Origin: Novisyntrophococcus fermenticellae
GTDB taxonomy: Bacteria > Bacillota > Clostridia > Lachnospirales > Lachnospiraceae
Assembly (NCBI RefSeq): GCF_018866245.1
Contig: NZ_CP076458.1
Location: 1,426,001 to 1,490,000 of the forward strand
Direction: 5' to 3'
Length of the DNA: 64,000 bases
Under the pieces are notes generated by a model. It was given only the letters and a program-made list of their open reading frames with translations. It was not told where the DNA came from and made no database searches. A program made the translations under genes and the position numbers. How positions within the stretch are numbered: the stretch's first letter is position 1; the number at the start of each line of letters is the position of its first letter. Shown piece after piece: positions 17,151 through 26,189 of the stretch.

Positions 17151-17185
17151 TTCCCAGGCCTGAGCATTCAGGTCATGGGAATTTT
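17151..17185 (+). terminator. Attenuating hairpin between SCIFF and its maturase
   Basis: TTCCCA and CCTGA (17151-17163) pair with TCAGG and TGGGAA (17168-17181) around an internal loop, followed by TTTT. Partial termination here would make far more peptide than maturase mRNA. Confidence 0.6.
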
Positions 17186-17209
17186 GTCGTGTATGAAGGG
17201 AGAATTTTT

Positions 17210-18568
17210 TTGATACACCAATATAAGAATAACGGATATAATATGGTCCTGGATGTCAACAGCGGATCTGTGCATGTTGTGGATGAGCTGGTTTATGACG
17301 TACTGGAGGAGATGCAGAAGTCTGATGAAGAGAAAAGTGTCTGCACCGCTTTACAGGACAAGTATCCGGTGAAAGATATAGAAGAAGCACTTAAAGAGTG
17401 CAGGGAACTAAAAAATCAGGGTATGCTTTTTACAGATGATATTTATGAGAACGCAATAGATGCTTTTAAAGACCGTCCAGTGGTAGTAAAAGCTTTGTGT
17501 CTGCATATCGCACATGATTGTAATCTGGCCTGTAGATATTGTTTTGCTGAAGAAGGCGAATATCATGGCAGGCGAGCATTGATGTCCTTTGAAGTGGGGA
17601 AAAAGGCATTGGATTATGTGATTGCTAATTCCGGAAGCCGTAAAAATCTGGAAGTGGACTTTTTCGGCGGAGAGCCTCTGATGAACTGGCAGGTTGTAAA
17701 GGATCTGGTAGCATATGGACGAGAGCAGGAAAAGATACATAACAAGTGTTTTCGATTTACACTTACGACCAACGGCCTGCTGCTGAATGATGAAATTATG
17801 GAATTTTGTAATAAAGAGATGGGGAATGTGGTGCTCAGTATTGACGGACGAAAAGAAGTTCACGATTTTATGAGACCATTTCGCAATGGCAAAGGCAGCT
17901 ATGACCTGATCATACCTAAATTTCAGAAGTTTGCCGAAAGCCGGAACCAGGATAAGTATTATGTGAGAGGGACATTTACACATTATAATCTGGATTTCGC
18001 GCAGGATGTTCTTCATCTCGCAGATATGGGATTCAAGCAGATTTCTGTCGAGCCGGTGGTTGCACCGCCGGAAGCGGATTATGCAATCAGGGAAGAAGAT
18101 CTGCCGCTGATTTTCGAACAGTATGACCTGTTGGCGCAGGAGATGATCAGAAGGGAAAAAGAGGGAAATGGATTCAACTTTTTTCATTTCATGATTGATT
18201 TAACCGGAGGTCCCTGTGTCTATAAACGGTTATCAGGCTGCGGTTCAGGTACAGAATATCTTGCGGTAACACCCTGGGGAGAGCTCTATCCCTGCCATCA
18301 GTTTGTCGGAACCGAAGATTTTCTTTTAGGAGATGTGGATACAGGAGTTGTAAAAGATGACCTGACCTGTAAATTCAAGCAGTGTAATGTCTATTCAAAA
18401 GAAGAATGTAAAAACTGCTTTGCAAGATTTTATTGCAGTGGCGGATGCGCGGCTAATGCCTATAATTTCCATAGCGATATTAATGCTGTTTATGAAATCG
18501 GATGTAAGATGCAGCAAAAGAGGGTTGAGTGTGCTCTTATGATAAAGGCCGCATTGGCAGAGGGTTGA
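17210..18568 (+). CDS. scfB: SCIFF peptide radical SAM maturase
   Basis: 452 residues from TTG 17210 (MIHQYKNNGYN, matching the usual start), 8 bases after AAGGGA; an in-frame GTG at 17189 would precede that site. An N-terminal precursor-binding region (about 1-90) comes before the radical SAM motif C104-x3-C108-x2-C111 (CNLACRYC). The GGEP motif is present. The C-terminal SPASM part has the cysteine series CGSG, PCHQF, CKFKQC, EECKNCF, CSGGC and GCKM for two auxiliary [4Fe-4S] clusters. It forms thioether bonds in the SCIFF peptide using S-adenosylmethionine, in the cytoplasm. Confidence 0.96.
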   Translation: MIHQYKNNGYNMVLDVNSGSVHVVDELVYDVLEEMQKSDEEKSVCTALQDKYPVKDIEEALKECRELKNQGMLFTDDIYENAIDAFKDRPVVVKALCLHIAHDCNLACRYCFAEEGEYHGRRALMSFEVGKKALDYVIANSGSRKNLEVDFFGGEPLMNWQVVKDLVAYGREQEKIHNKCFRFTLTTNGLLLNDEIMEFCNKEMGNVVLSIDGRKEVHDFMRPFRNGKGSYDLIIPKFQKFAESRNQDKYYVRGTFTHYNLDFAQDVLHLADMGFKQISVEPVVAPPEADYAIREEDLPLIFEQYDLLAQEMIRREKEGNGFNFFHFMIDLTGGPCVYKRLSGCGSGTEYLAVTPWGELYPCHQFVGTEDFLLGDVDTGVVKDDLTCKFKQCNVYSKEECKNCFARFYCSGGCAANAYNFHSDINAVYEIGCKMQQKRVECALMIKAALAEG

Positions 18569-18618
18569 CAGCAGAAGCAATAAAGCCGGTTTATGGCTGA
18601 ATTGTAATATGAATGCTC

Positions 18619-18657
18619 AGAGGGCGGCTGCATGTTTGCAGTCGTCCCTCTTGTTTT
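18619..18657 (+). terminator. Terminator after scfB
   Basis: Imperfect arms 18619-18632 and 18637-18651 (AGAGGG outer, CTGCA inner) with a TGTT loop, then TGTTTTT. It separates the SCIFF locus from recJ. Confidence 0.7.
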
Positions 18658-18721
18658 TGTAACAACCGCAGGCGTAAACCTCGTCTGCGAGATGTTTTCT
18701 CAGCAAAGTAAAGGAATACTT

Positions 18722-20437
18722 ATGGAAAAATGGGTGGTAGCGGCGAAAAGAGCCGATTTTCAGAAAATAGGAAGAGAATTTCATATAGATCCTGTGATAG
18801 CAAGATTGATCCGAAACCGGGATGTGGTCGGATATGATGAAATCAACGTGTATCTTCATGGTAACCTAAACAATCTTCATGACCCTATGAGCTTAAAAGA
18901 TATGAAGACAGCAGTAGAACTTCTGGTTGAAGCAATGAAAGGCAGAAAGAAAATTCGAATTATAGGAGACTATGATATTGACGGTATCATGTCTTCTTAT
19001 ATATTGCTTCAAGGGCTTAACAGGGTGGGCGCATTTGCTGATATACAGATACCGAACCGGATCACTGACGGTTATGGGCTGAATGAATCACTGGTCAGGG
19101 AGGCATACGAGGCAGGAACGGATTTGATTTTAACCTGTGACAATGGGATCGCGGCTGCAGACCAAATTTTGGTTGCCAGAAAGCTGGGGATGCAGGTAAT
19201 AGTAACCGACCATCATGAGTTACCTTATGAGGAAGGTGCAGATGGAGAGAGAAACTTTCTTTTGCCGCCGGCGGATGCAGTTGTTAATCCCAAAAGGCAG
19301 GATTGTGAATATCCTTTTAAAGGAATGTGTGGCGCAGCGGTCGCATGGAAGCTGGTTTGTGCACTTTACAAACAGTATGATGTCCCGGATTCGGAAGCAG
19401 AGGATCTGTTGGAATATGTGGCTATAGCTACAATTGGAGATGTAATGGATCTGCAGGGTGAGAACCGCGTGTTGGTCAGGGAGGGGTTAAAGCACCTGCG
19501 TAATACAAAAAACAAAGGTCTGAAAGCACTAATGCGCGAAAATAATCTGGATCCCGATAGGATCAATGCATATCAGATTGGTTTCGTCCTCGGTCCCTGC
19601 CTGAATGCCAGTGGACGGCTGGATACGGCCATGCGGGCTCTTAAGATGCTGTGCGCCGGCGAAGAACAGCAGGCTGCTGCGCTTGCCGGGGACTTAAAGG
19701 CGTTGAATGAAAGCAGAAAAGATATGACGGTGAAGGGAACTGAAGAAGCGAAACAGATGGTGGAGGATTCCTCTCTTAAGGAAGACAGGGTACTCGTGGT
19801 ATATTTGCCTGAGTGTCATGAAAGCCTGGCAGGGATTATAGCAGGCCGCCTTAGAGAATGCTATCATAAGCCGGCTTTCGTTCTTACGAAGACGGTGGAA
19901 GGACTGAAAGGAAGCGGACGTTCCATCGAGGCTTATTCGATGTATGAGGAGCTGTGCAAGTGTAAAGAATTGCTGACGAAGTTCGGAGGGCATCCGATGG
20001 CAGCGGGCATTTCACTGGAAGAGGAGAAGCTCCTGCTTTTCCGGAGAAAACTGAATGAGGTCTGTACTCTTGAAAAGGAGGACTTGGTCGAAAAGGTTGT
20101 GATTGACATGAGCATGCCCGTTTCTTATGTAAGCAAAAGGCTGGTGCAGCAGCTTGAATTGCTGCAGCCCTTTGGAAAAGGGAATACCAGGCCTTTATTT
20201 GCCGAAAAACAACTAAAGGTGACAGGTCTCCGGATTTTTGGGAAGAATAGAAATGTAGTCAAGATGCAGGTGATTGATACAAATGGATATGCCATGGACG
20301 CTGTATATTTTGGAGAAGCCGAAAACTTTGCCGCATATGCAAAGACTCATGCATTGATGGCGCTGACTTATTATCCTTCTATAAACAGCTATAGAGGCAG
20401 GGAAACCCTGCAGATCACTGTTATGAACTATCAATAA
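18722..20437 (+). CDS. recJ: Single-stranded-DNA-specific exonuclease RecJ
   Basis: 571 residues from ATG 18722 (MEKWVV), preceded by AAAGGA. An upstream in-frame ATG at 18632 lies inside the preceding terminator and is not credible. DHH-family motifs are present: GDYDIDG (near 81), CDNGI, D163-H164-H165 (TDHHEL), and the DHHA1 GSGRS and FGGHPMAAG motifs. RecJ degrades single-stranded DNA 5' to 3' using manganese in recombination and repair. A short pre-family sequence follows before apt, a common recJ-apt-rel order in Clostridia. Confidence 0.95.
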   Translation: MEKWVVAAKRADFQKIGREFHIDPVIARLIRNRDVVGYDEINVYLHGNLNNLHDPMSLKDMKTAVELLVEAMKGRKKIRIIGDYDIDGIMSSYILLQGLNRVGAFADIQIPNRITDGYGLNESLVREAYEAGTDLILTCDNGIAAADQILVARKLGMQVIVTDHHELPYEEGADGERNFLLPPADAVVNPKRQDCEYPFKGMCGAAVAWKLVCALYKQYDVPDSEAEDLLEYVAIATIGDVMDLQGENRVLVREGLKHLRNTKNKGLKALMRENNLDPDRINAYQIGFVLGPCLNASGRLDTAMRALKMLCAGEEQQAAALAGDLKALNESRKDMTVKGTEEAKQMVEDSSLKEDRVLVVYLPECHESLAGIIAGRLRECYHKPAFVLTKTVEGLKGSGRSIEAYSMYEELCKCKELLTKFGGHPMAAGISLEEEKLLLFRRKLNEVCTLEKEDLVEKVVIDMSMPVSYVSKRLVQQLELLQPFGKGNTRPLFAEKQLKVTGLRIFGKNRNVVKMQVIDTNGYAMDAVYFGEAENFAAYAKTHALMALTYYPSINSYRGRETLQITVMNYQ

Positions 20438-20443
20438 AGAGTG

Positions 20444-20472
20444 TTGCCTATGTTGAAAAAAAATGCTATAAT
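20444..20472 (+). promoter_or_regulatory. Promoter of apt
   Basis: TTGCCT at 20444-20449, a 17-base spacer, and TATAAT at 20467-20472, starting immediately after recJ. The predicted leader is about 30 bases. Confidence 0.75.
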
Positions 20473-20510
20473 TTAGAATATGATGTCAAAAAATAAAGAG
20501 GTATTTTCAT

Positions 20511-21034
20511 ATGAAAAAATTAGAAGACTACGTATTAAGCATTCCTGATTTTCCGGAGCCTGGAATCGTATTCCGGGATGTAACCAGTATCCTTCAGGAC
20601 GCGGATGGACTTAAGCTGTCCATCGATGAACTGCAGAGGAATCTGGAGGGAGTGGATTTTGATGTGGTTGCCGGAACTGAGTCCCGCGGATTTATCTTCG
20701 GTGTACCAATCGCTTACAATCTCCATAAACCATTTGTTCCCATTCGAAAAAAGGAAAGCTTCCCCGGGAAACCATAAGCCGGACATATGAGCTTGAATAT
20801 GGATCAGCCACCATAGAGATGCATAAGGATGCCATTTTGCCGGGACAGAAAGTAGTACTGGTAGATGATCTGATTGCAACCGGCGGAACAATTGAGGCAT
20901 GTGTCAGGATGGTTGAGGAACAGGGTGCCAAAGTAGTTAAGATTCTGTTTTTGATGGAGCTTGCGGGATTAAAAGGCAGGGACCGGTTAAAAGGATATGA
21001 TGTTGCCTCTGTTATACGCTATGATGGGAAATAA
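20511..21034 (+). pseudogene. apt: Adenine phosphoribosyltransferase with a one-base frameshift
   Basis: Read straight, the frame stops at 20777 after PIRKKESFPGKP. Shifting back one base at the six-A run (20745-20750) restores RKKGKLPRE and continues to 21034 through ELEYG, MHKDAI and the PRPP-binding motif VVLVDDLIATGG. The joined product would be about 174 residues, the normal Apt length, starting at ATG 20511. Apt salvages adenine with PRPP to make AMP. The break lies in the sequence A-AAA-AAG, so sequencing error, true mutation and -1 ribosomal slippage are all possible. Both halves are otherwise well preserved, arguing against old decay. Confidence 0.9.
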
Positions 21035-21194
21035 GACAGACTCTGAATTTGTAAATCGGCATTGTGTGGGAGGCAGTCTGATTTGCGGCTTGCTTTCGGC
21101 ACAGTGCCTGTTTTAAATATCAAAGTATGCAGGAGAAACTGCCGCCGCAGGTTCTTTGTACATACTGGTGCAATCAACATAAGTGAGGAAATGT

Positions 21195-23504
21195 ATGGAC
21201 GCGGATGTAAAACTTACGGAGAAAGAAAAACTGAAAAAGGAAATCGAGGCAGTGGATGCAAACGTGAAAATCGTGGAGGATTTTACCAGCCCTGATAAGA
21301 TATATCAGGAGCTTATTTCCAGTGTGAAAAAGTATCATCCTTCAACGGATATCACATTAGTTGACAAGGCATATAAAACTGCTTATGAGGCGCATAAAGA
21401 TCAGAAAAGAAAATCCGGAGAGCCTTATATTATTCATCCTCTTTGTGTTGGTGTGATTCTGGCAGATCTGGAATTGGATAAGGAAACGATTGCTGCAGGT
21501 CTGCTCCACGATGTGGTGGAAGACACGATTATGACTGTAGATGAACTGAAGGCTGAATTCGGGGAAGAGGTTGCCCTGATTGTAGATGGCGTTACAAAGC
21601 TGGGCAGGCTTAGTTATTCGGCTGACAAGGTGGAAGAGCAGGCAGAGAATCTACGTAAGATGTTTCTGGCTATGGCAAAGGACATTAGAGTTATCCTGGT
21701 GAAGCTTGCGGATCGTCTGCATAACATGAGAACAGCCAAGTACTGGTCACCGGCGAAGCAAAAAGAGAAGGCCCGTGAAACCATGGATATCTATGCACCG
21801 ATTGCACAGCGGCTTGGTATCTCTAAAATTAAAGTGGAGCTGGATGATCTGTCCTTAAAGTATCTGGAACCGGAAGCCTACTATGACCTTGTGCAAAAGG
21901 TAGATATGAAAAGAGGCGAGCGGCAGAACTTTGTGGATGCCATCGTGGAGGATGTGAAGTACCATGTAGAAGAAGCCGGGATTGAGGGGCAGGTCTCAGG
22001 CCGTATTAAGCATTTTTTCAGCATTTATAAAAAGATGGTAAATCAGCATAAGACACTGGATCAGATTTATGATCTGTTTGCCGTGCGTATTATTGTGGAA
22101 ACTGTCAAGGACTGTTATGCTGCACTGGGCGTGATTCATGAGATGTATACACCGATTCCAGGGCGCTTTAAAGACTATATTGCGATGCCCAAACCCAATA
22201 TGTATCAGTCCCTGCATACGACCCTGATCGGGCCCAACGGCCAGCCCTTTGAGATACAGATCCGCACATTCGAGATGCATAGAACCGCAGAATATGGTAT
22301 TGCGGCCCACTGGAAATACAAAGAGTCATCGGATGGGAATGCTTCGGGTCCGGAGCAGGAGGAAGAAAAATTAAGCTGGCTGCGTCAGATTCTGGAGTGG
22401 CAGCAGGATATGTCCGATAATAAGGAATTCATGAGTCTTTTAAAAAGTGATCTGGACTTATTCGCGGATAATGTGTATTGTTTCAGCCCGGCTGGCGATG
22501 TAAAAACTCTGCCCAGTGGTTCATGTACCATTGATTTTGCATATACCGTTCATTCTGCAGTGGGGAATAAGATGGTGGGTGCCAGGGTAAATGGCAAACT
22601 GGTTCCGATTGAATATGAACTTCATAATGGGGATCGCGTGGAAATCATTACTTCACAGAATTCAAAAGGGCCAAGCCGGGACTGGCTGAAGATTGTCAAA
22701 AGTTCACAGGCGAAGAACCGGATCAATCAGTGGTTTAAAGCACAGCTGAAAGAAGATAATATCCTGAAGGGGAAAGAGATGCTCAGCAGTTATGCGAAGA
22801 TCAAGGGTAAGAACCTTGGCATCTACCTGAAGCCCCGGTTTATGGAAGCTGTGATGCGCAAGTATGGATTCAGGGACTGGGAATCCGTACTTGCAGCTCT
22901 TGGGCACGGCGGCTTAAAAGAAGGACAGATTTTAAATAAGCTGATAGAAGTCTATGATAAAGAACATATGAATCATTTGACGGATCAGGAGGTACTGGAA
23001 AAATCGTCCTCTGCCGAAGACAGGTCCGAAGTTCCTGTTTCAAAATCAAAGGCAGGAATTGTGGTAAGAGGTATACACGATGTTGCAGTAAGATTTTCAA
23101 AGTGCTGTTCACCGATTCCGGGTGACGAAATCGTAGGTTTTGTTACCAGGGGACGGGGAATCACGATACACAGAACAGATTGTATCAATGTCTTAAATCT
23201 GCCGGAATCAGAGAGGGCCAGACTGATCGATGCGGAATGGGAATCGGAAAACCTGCAAGGACAGCTTTATACTGTTGAAATCAATGTATATGCCAATAAC
23301 CGTACCGGCCTTCTGGTGGACCTTTCCAAACTGTTTATGGCACGAAAAGTGGACATCACAAGGATTAATGTCCGTACAAATAAACAGGGACTTGCAACCG
23401 TTGATATGACCTTTGATGTAAGAAGCAAAGAAGAGCTTAACGGCCTGGTTGAAAAAATTCGCCAGGTAGAAAGCGTGATTGATATAGAGCGTTCGAAAGG
23501 GTGA
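21195..23504 (+). CDS. relA: Bifunctional (p)ppGpp synthetase/hydrolase (Rel/SpoT)
   Basis: 769 residues from ATG 21195, 6 bases after GAGG; the GTG at 21183 is less well placed. Domains in order: HD hydrolase with H105-D106 (LLHDVVEDT), synthetase (about 240-360, with the RIKHFFSIYKKM and YQSLHT stretches), TGS (about 405-465), a zinc-finger-like region with CCSPIPGDEIVGF, and a C-terminal ACT domain. It makes and degrades the stringent-response alarmone. The order recJ-apt-rel-MBL hydrolase is frequent in Firmicutes. The next gene begins 4 bp after the stop. Confidence 0.96.
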   Translation: MDADVKLTEKEKLKKEIEAVDANVKIVEDFTSPDKIYQELISSVKKYHPSTDITLVDKAYKTAYEAHKDQKRKSGEPYIIHPLCVGVILADLELDKETIAAGLLHDVVEDTIMTVDELKAEFGEEVALIVDGVTKLGRLSYSADKVEEQAENLRKMFLAMAKDIRVILVKLADRLHNMRTAKYWSPAKQKEKARETMDIYAPIAQRLGISKIKVELDDLSLKYLEPEAYYDLVQKVDMKRGERQNFVDAIVEDVKYHVEEAGIEGQVSGRIKHFFSIYKKMVNQHKTLDQIYDLFAVRIIVETVKDCYAALGVIHEMYTPIPGRFKDYIAMPKPNMYQSLHTTLIGPNGQPFEIQIRTFEMHRTAEYGIAAHWKYKESSDGNASGPEQEEEKLSWLRQILEWQQDMSDNKEFMSLLKSDLDLFADNVYCFSPAGDVKTLPSGSCTIDFAYTVHSAVGNKMVGARVNGKLVPIEYELHNGDRVEIITSQNSKGPSRDWLKIVKSSQAKNRINQWFKAQLKEDNILKGKEMLSSYAKIKGKNLGIYLKPRFMEAVMRKYGFRDWESVLAALGHGGLKEGQILNKLIEVYDKEHMNHLTDQEVLEKSSSAEDRSEVPVSKSKAGIVVRGIHDVAVRFSKCCSPIPGDEIVGFVTRGRGITIHRTDCINVLNLPESERARLIDAEWESENLQGQLYTVEINVYANNRTGLLVDLSKLFMARKVDITRINVRTNKQGLATVDMTFDVRSKEELNGLVEKIRQVESVIDIERSKG

Positions 23505-23508
23505 GAAG

Positions 23509-24138
23509 ATGGCAGAGATTATGATTCGCAGCCTGGTTTTGGGTATGGTTGCGACAAATTGCTATTTTGTGATGAATCAGGAAACAAAAGAGATACTGCT
23601 GGTAGATCCGGCTGACAGTCCCGAGATAATTGACCGGCAGATATTGAAAATGGAAGGAAAGCCTGTAGGGATACTGCTGACCCATGGCCATTTTGATCAT
23701 ATGACAGCTGCCGTAAGTTGTCAGGAACGGTATGGAATACCAGTGTACGCACATATTCTGGAGCAGGAGGTTCTGGAAAATCCGGACTATAATCTGTCTG
23801 GAGCGTGGTCAGAGGCCCAGGGAATGAAGGCAGATCATCTGGTGGCGGATGGGGATGTACTTGAACTTGCCGGATTTGATATAGAAGTACTTCATACTCC
23901 GGGACATACGAAGGGCAGTGTCTGTTATTATCTGGTGAATGAATTTGTATTGTTTTCAGGGGATACTTTGTTTGAAAGGTCCTATGGCAGAACAGACCTG
24001 CCCACAGCAAGTATGCAGGATATGAGAACAAGTATTGCAAGGCTGCTGTCCTCTCTGCCGGATGAGACAGTGGTGTACCCGGGGCATGGTGAATCCACGA
24101 ATATCCGCATGGAAAAGAGGTATAATCCACTTGCTTAG
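23509..24138 (+). CDS. MBL-fold metallo-hydrolase (glyoxalase II-like)
   Basis: 209 residues. The metal-binding THGHFDH motif (HxHxDH) lies near residue 63, followed by HTPGHTKGS, FSGDTLF and YPGHGE, the full set of MBL ligands. Small proteins of this type next to rel in Gram-positives are hydrolases of the hydroxyacylglutathione-hydrolase-like group; the true substrate is unknown, since Clostridia generally lack glutathione. The start lies 4 bp after rel and the stop 1 bp before hemZ, so it is part of a tight operon. Confidence 0.9.
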   Translation: MAEIMIRSLVLGMVATNCYFVMNQETKEILLVDPADSPEIIDRQILKMEGKPVGILLTHGHFDHMTAAVSCQERYGIPVYAHILEQEVLENPDYNLSGAWSEAQGMKADHLVADGDVLELAGFDIEVLHTPGHTKGSVCYYLVNEFVLFSGDTLFERSYGRTDLPTASMQDMRTSIARLLSSLPDETVVYPGHGESTNIRMEKRYNPLA

Positions 24139-24139
24139 T

Positions 24140-25600
24140 ATGCGTTTAAAACTGAATAAAAGAGAATTTGAATACGATATATATTCCTTAATCCGGGCCT
24201 TTTACCCAGGAAGCGAGATTAAGATATGGTATGAAGGGGAGGAGGAACCTGACGGGAATTATATATATGACTACCTGATGGAATATAGTGATGATTCAAT
24301 TACATTTGCCATTATGGAAGGAGAACATGAAGTCAGCAGGAAGACAACGCGTATTCCGGAGGCAGAGGAACAGAAGGAACGCAAAAACCATGTGAAAAAG
24401 CTGGTTTATAAATCACTGGTTTCGCAGACAAAAAGGGAGCTGCCATGGGGAAATCTGACCGGAATCCGTCCGACTAAAATTCCGATGCATATGCTGGAGG
24501 AAGGAAAATCCAATGTAGAGATTGCCAGGTATATGCGGGACACCTATGGGACCAGTCCGGAAAAGACTGCACTTGCCATCACAATTGCCAACCGTGAAAG
24601 AGCCATCTTAAAAGAAATAAATTACGAAGAGGGTTACAGCCTGTATGTCGGGATTCCGTTTTGCCCTTCCATCTGTCTGTACTGTTCTTTCGGATCCCAT
24701 GTGCTGAAAACATGGTCTCATATGGTAGAGCCTTATTTGGACGCACTGAAAAAAGAGTTGTCCTTTATAGCGGAACAGATGAAGGGACGCCCATTGGATA
24801 CAATTTATATCGGAGGAGGAACTCCGACAACACTGGAGGCGGGTCAGATGGGTGCCCTTCTGGAACACATCTGCAGAGAATTCCCGGTCAACGGATTAAA
24901 AGAATTTACGGTTGAAGCAGGAAGACCGGATACGATTACAACCGCTAAGCTTGCTGTGCTTAAGGAGTTTCCGGTAACCCGTATCTCCATCAATCCACAG
25001 ACCATGAATCAGGAAACCCTGGATCTGATCGGGAGAAAACATACGGTGGAGGAAATCACAGAAACGTTTAATACTGCACGAGACATGGGATTTGATAATA
25101 TCAATATGGATTTGATAGTTGGGCTGCCGGGTGAGCATAAAGAGCAGGTAGCACATACTTTAGAACAAATGAAAATCATAGATCCTGACAGCCTGACTAT
25201 ACATTCACTGGCTTTAAAACGTGCGACCCGGTTAAATCTGTTTAAAGAGCAATACCAGGAGATTTCCTTTGAGAACAGTCAGGAAATCATGCAGATGACT
25301 GAAAACTGTTCCAGAGAGATGGGTATGAGTCCCTATTACCTGTATCGTCAGAAAAATATGGCCGGAAATTTTGAGAATGTAGGTTATGCCAAGCTCGACA
25401 AGGCGGGAATATACAACATACTGATTATGGAAGAAAAGCAGACGATTATGGCTGCAGGAGCGGGTGCGTCCAGCAAATTTGTCTTTCAGCATGGTGAACG
25501 TATTGAGCGTGCCGAGAATGTCAAGGATTTAAAGAGTTATGTGGAGAGAATTGATGAAATGCTGGAGCGAAAAAGAATTGGGGTTGAAAAATTCCTGTAA
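24140..25600 (+). CDS. hemZ: Coproporphyrinogen dehydrogenase HemZ (radical SAM)
   Basis: 486 residues from ATG 24140, directly after the preceding stop. A longer upstream reading overlaps the MBL gene and has no support. A HemZ-specific N-terminal region of about 150 residues precedes the radical SAM motif C175-x3-C179-x2-C182 (CPSICLYC), followed by GGGTPTTLE and the HemN-like body. The family is annotated as oxygen-independent coproporphyrinogen III oxidase, converting coproporphyrinogen III to protoporphyrinogen IX, but many HemZ proteins occur in anaerobes without full haem synthesis, so the real role here is uncertain. It is part of the rel-MBL-hemZ-HD-hisS operon. Confidence 0.92.
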   Translation: MRLKLNKREFEYDIYSLIRAFYPGSEIKIWYEGEEEPDGNYIYDYLMEYSDDSITFAIMEGEHEVSRKTTRIPEAEEQKERKNHVKKLVYKSLVSQTKRELPWGNLTGIRPTKIPMHMLEEGKSNVEIARYMRDTYGTSPEKTALAITIANRERAILKEINYEEGYSLYVGIPFCPSICLYCSFGSHVLKTWSHMVEPYLDALKKELSFIAEQMKGRPLDTIYIGGGTPTTLEAGQMGALLEHICREFPVNGLKEFTVEAGRPDTITTAKLAVLKEFPVTRISINPQTMNQETLDLIGRKHTVEEITETFNTARDMGFDNINMDLIVGLPGEHKEQVAHTLEQMKIIDPDSLTIHSLALKRATRLNLFKEQYQEISFENSQEIMQMTENCSREMGMSPYYLYRQKNMAGNFENVGYAKLDKAGIYNILIMEEKQTIMAAGAGASSKFVFQHGERIERAENVKDLKSYVERIDEMLERKRIGVEKFL

Positions 25601-25619
25601 AGCCGGGAGGCACAAGAAC

Positions 25620-26189
25620 ATGCTTCAATACTCCCTGTCGGAACAGATTCGCCACGGAATGGAAGTAAGCAATCTGGCTTATGATGTAGCAAGAGAATTG
25701 GGATACGGTGAGCAGGATTGCCATGATCTTTCCATCGCCGGATTGCTGCATGACATTGGAAAGATCGTGCTGGTAAAGGAAATCAGTGAACATCCGCTGG
25801 TTGTAGAAGAGATGAAGGTTGTCCGTATGCACCCCAGGGAAAGCTATGATGTGGTAAAACGCTGCGGATATTCTGAGTCCATTCAGAAAAGTGTGTTACA
25901 TCATCACGAGAACTATGATGGAAGCGGATATCCGGATCATCTGTTTGGCGATGATATACCGTTCGGCGGACGGATTTTACGTGTATGTGATGTATATTGT
26001 GCGCTGACATCCGACCGCCCTTATCGGAAAGCCTATGATCAGGACGCTGCTGTAAGGCTTATGCTGGAGGACATCAGAGATTTTGATATGAAAGTTTTTC
26101 TGGCTTTTCAGAAAGTGATTCATGAAAATAAACGAAGGCCTGTAGTATTGGGCGAGTTTTCCATAGATGAGAGAGGAGATTTGGTATAA
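25620..26189 (+). CDS. HD-GYP domain phosphohydrolase
   Basis: 189 residues from ATG 25620, 11 bases after GGGAGG; the earlier in-frame ATG at 25539 lies inside hemZ. The metal-site HD is in GLLHDIGKIV, and HHHENYDGSGYP gives the GYP signature. Proteins with this motif often hydrolyse cyclic di-GMP, though a lone small domain may act on another nucleotide. There is no receiver or sensor domain. It sits between hemZ and hisS and overlaps hisS by one base. Confidence 0.85.
   Translation: MLQYSLSEQIRHGMEVSNLAYDVARELGYGEQDCHDLSIAGLLHDIGKIVLVKEISEHPLVVEEMKVVRMHPRESYDVVKRCGYSESIQKSVLHHHENYDGSGYPDHLFGDDIPFGGRILRVCDVYCALTSDRPYRKAYDQDAAVRLMLEDIRDFDMKVFLAFQKVIHENKRRPVVLGEFSIDERGDLV

Noticed and set aside
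18660..18700. CCGCAGGCGT shared with the ROK leader, considered as a second copy of that RNA
   Set aside because: Only ten bases match and the surrounding bases prefer a different fold with no closing stem.
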